Source: Xestospongia muta
Taxonomy: Eukaryota > Porifera > Demospongiae > Haplosclerida > Petrosiidae
Assembly (NCBI GenBank): GCA_963693285.1
Contig: OY848919.1
Location: 10,039,461 to 10,103,460, forward strand
Reading direction: 5' to 3'
DNA: 64,000 nt
The position numbers and the translations under genes are program-made. Positions 63,801 through 64,000 of the stretch are shown here, one piece after another. The notes below the pieces were generated by a model. The model was not told the origin of the DNA. It saw nothing but the letters and a program-made list of their open reading frames with translations, and did no database searches. Numbering within the stretch: the stretch's first letter is position 1; every line of letters starts with the position of its first letter.

Positions 63801-64000
63801 TATCTGTGATGATTACTACTACAGTCTTTTCGAAGCTAATGTCATATGTCGTCAATTGGGATATATTGGAGTCTCTATTTACTCTAGAGCTGGATTAGTG
63901 AGGTTAGAATTATAACTATGTATGCAGTCTGGTTAAAATATCTTTGTTTAGTTATGGCACTGACACTTTGTCTATGAAGATGGATGATCTCAACTGTGCT
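57860..64000 (+). CDS. Secreted or membrane SRCR-domain protein, partial
   Basis: A signal-peptide exon (57860-57935; [15 protein letters not shown], ending in phase 1) precedes SRCR exons at 63701-63902 and 63952 onward. The first SRCR exon begins in matching phase. It reads [40 protein letters not shown], then across the intron [17 protein letters not shown], the classic scavenger-receptor cysteine-rich fold. SRCR proteins bind ligands outside the cell, often microbial or lipoprotein, and are greatly expanded in sponges. The gene runs off the window. Linking the signal exon to the SRCR exons over a 5.8 kb intron is inference from phase and order; the SRCR domain itself is clear. Confidence 0.75.
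58446..58871. repeat. Three tandem ~140-bp repeats
   Basis: Units begin AAACCAACATAT at about 58446, 58595 and 58733 and contain TCCTTAGGAYATGACAAARCAG and GCATTGTAGCTTTTAAA. Copies 2 and 3 are closest to each other. Confidence 0.85.
58872..59545. other. Intronic sequence with G-rich GTGGGCRCTTG motifs
   Basis: AT-rich, apart from 59278-59390. There GGGGTGGGCACTTGCACGGG and GGTGGGCGCTTGCTCAGGG lie about 70 bp apart as a diverged direct repeat. No gene seen. Confidence 0.4.
59550..62790 (-). mobile_element. Second truncated Ty3/Gypsy retrotransposon, in the SRCR-gene intron
   Basis: The minus strand starts with an LTR-like end (TTTGTTACA) and a PBS-like TGGTGGCAGCGG at about 62539-62528. The gag region (62198-61659) has a basic/Gln-rich coiled stretch and a SCAN-like helical block ([20 protein letters not shown]). 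Protease shows [13 protein letters not shown] near 61320. Reverse transcriptase fragments include [14 protein letters not shown] and a GYWQVP-type motif near 60390. The connection region is [20 protein letters not shown], and RNase H has [22 protein letters not shown]. Many frameshifts and stops separate the parts. Integrase and the second LTR were not found; homology fades near 59550. The LTR extent (62540 to about 62790) is approximate. Confidence 0.8.
62791..63700. other. Intronic AT-rich sequence before the SRCR exons
   Basis: No exon or repeat recognised. It ends in the splice acceptor ACTGTAG at 63700. Confidence 0.45.

Noticed and set aside
1..64000. tRNA, rRNA or snRNA genes
   Set aside because: No cloverleaf-consistent A/B-box pair or conserved rRNA/snRNA core was recognised by eye; a covariance-model scan would be decisive.
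1..64000. Bacterial contamination
   Set aside because: Pervasive GT-AG introns, animal protein families and eukaryotic transposons throughout; no operon-like coding density anywhere.

Overview
The window is eukaryotic and very AT-rich. Genes are split by short GT-AG introns, there are many microsatellites and tandem repeats, and several kinds of transposon remnant are present. The gene set (ABHD1/3-type hydrolases, a Death-domain coiled-coil protein, an SRCR protein, an Ig/FN3 receptor, a GMC oxidoreductase, a cytosolic sulfotransferase, NLR-type leucine-rich repeats, a CXXC-finger fragment and a severin-like gelsolin remnant) together with the base composition fits an early-branching animal. 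A demosponge such as Amphimedon is my best guess, but that is inference. No bacterial operon, CRISPR array, rRNA or tRNA was seen.

Layout. 1-1.9 kb: decayed piggyBac transposase. 2.0-4.0 kb: three tandem-repeat tracts. 4.58-6.96 kb (+): intact two-exon GMC oxidoreductase with a TATA box. 8.69-10.16 kb (-): intact three-exon sulfotransferase lying between ~200 bp direct repeats. 10.5-11.5 kb (-): broken NLR-type LRR gene. 11.7-23.6 kb (+): three tandem copies of a ~4.17 kb block, each with an intact eight-exon ABHD1/3-like gene of 391 aa. 24.0-24.8 kb (-): secreted or GPI/TM-anchored protein with an in-frame TAA. 27.4-28.3 kb (+): gelsolin-like pseudogene. 30.15-33.51 kb: CACTA/EnSpm-type DNA transposon with 23 bp TIRs and a 3 bp ATA duplication, inserted into a segment whose uninterrupted paralogue is at 47.1-47.7 kb. 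34.17-36.35 kb (+): Ig/FN3 single-pass receptor with tyrosine motifs in its tail.

37.06-43.77 kb (-): an eleven-exon Death-domain gene (589 aa, all splice phases consistent) whose 4.36 kb second intron holds a truncated Ty3/Gypsy element with a repeated protease cassette. 44.4-44.8 kb (-): exons of a CXXC zinc-finger gene lacking one CxxC pair. 44.86-47.02 kb: broken duplicate of the Death gene that lacks the Gypsy insertion. 49.5-56.4 kb: three tandem ~2.28 kb non-coding units. 57.86 kb to the end (+): signal-peptide exon and SRCR exons of a gene that runs off the window, with a second truncated Ty3/Gypsy element (-) in its presumed 5.8 kb intron.

The Death-domain protein, Ig/FN3 receptor, SRCR protein and NLR remnant are all families used in recognition or innate-immune signalling. 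The window therefore looks like a recognition-gene neighbourhood shaped by local tandem duplication and transposon traffic. Whether these genes act together cannot be told from sequence.
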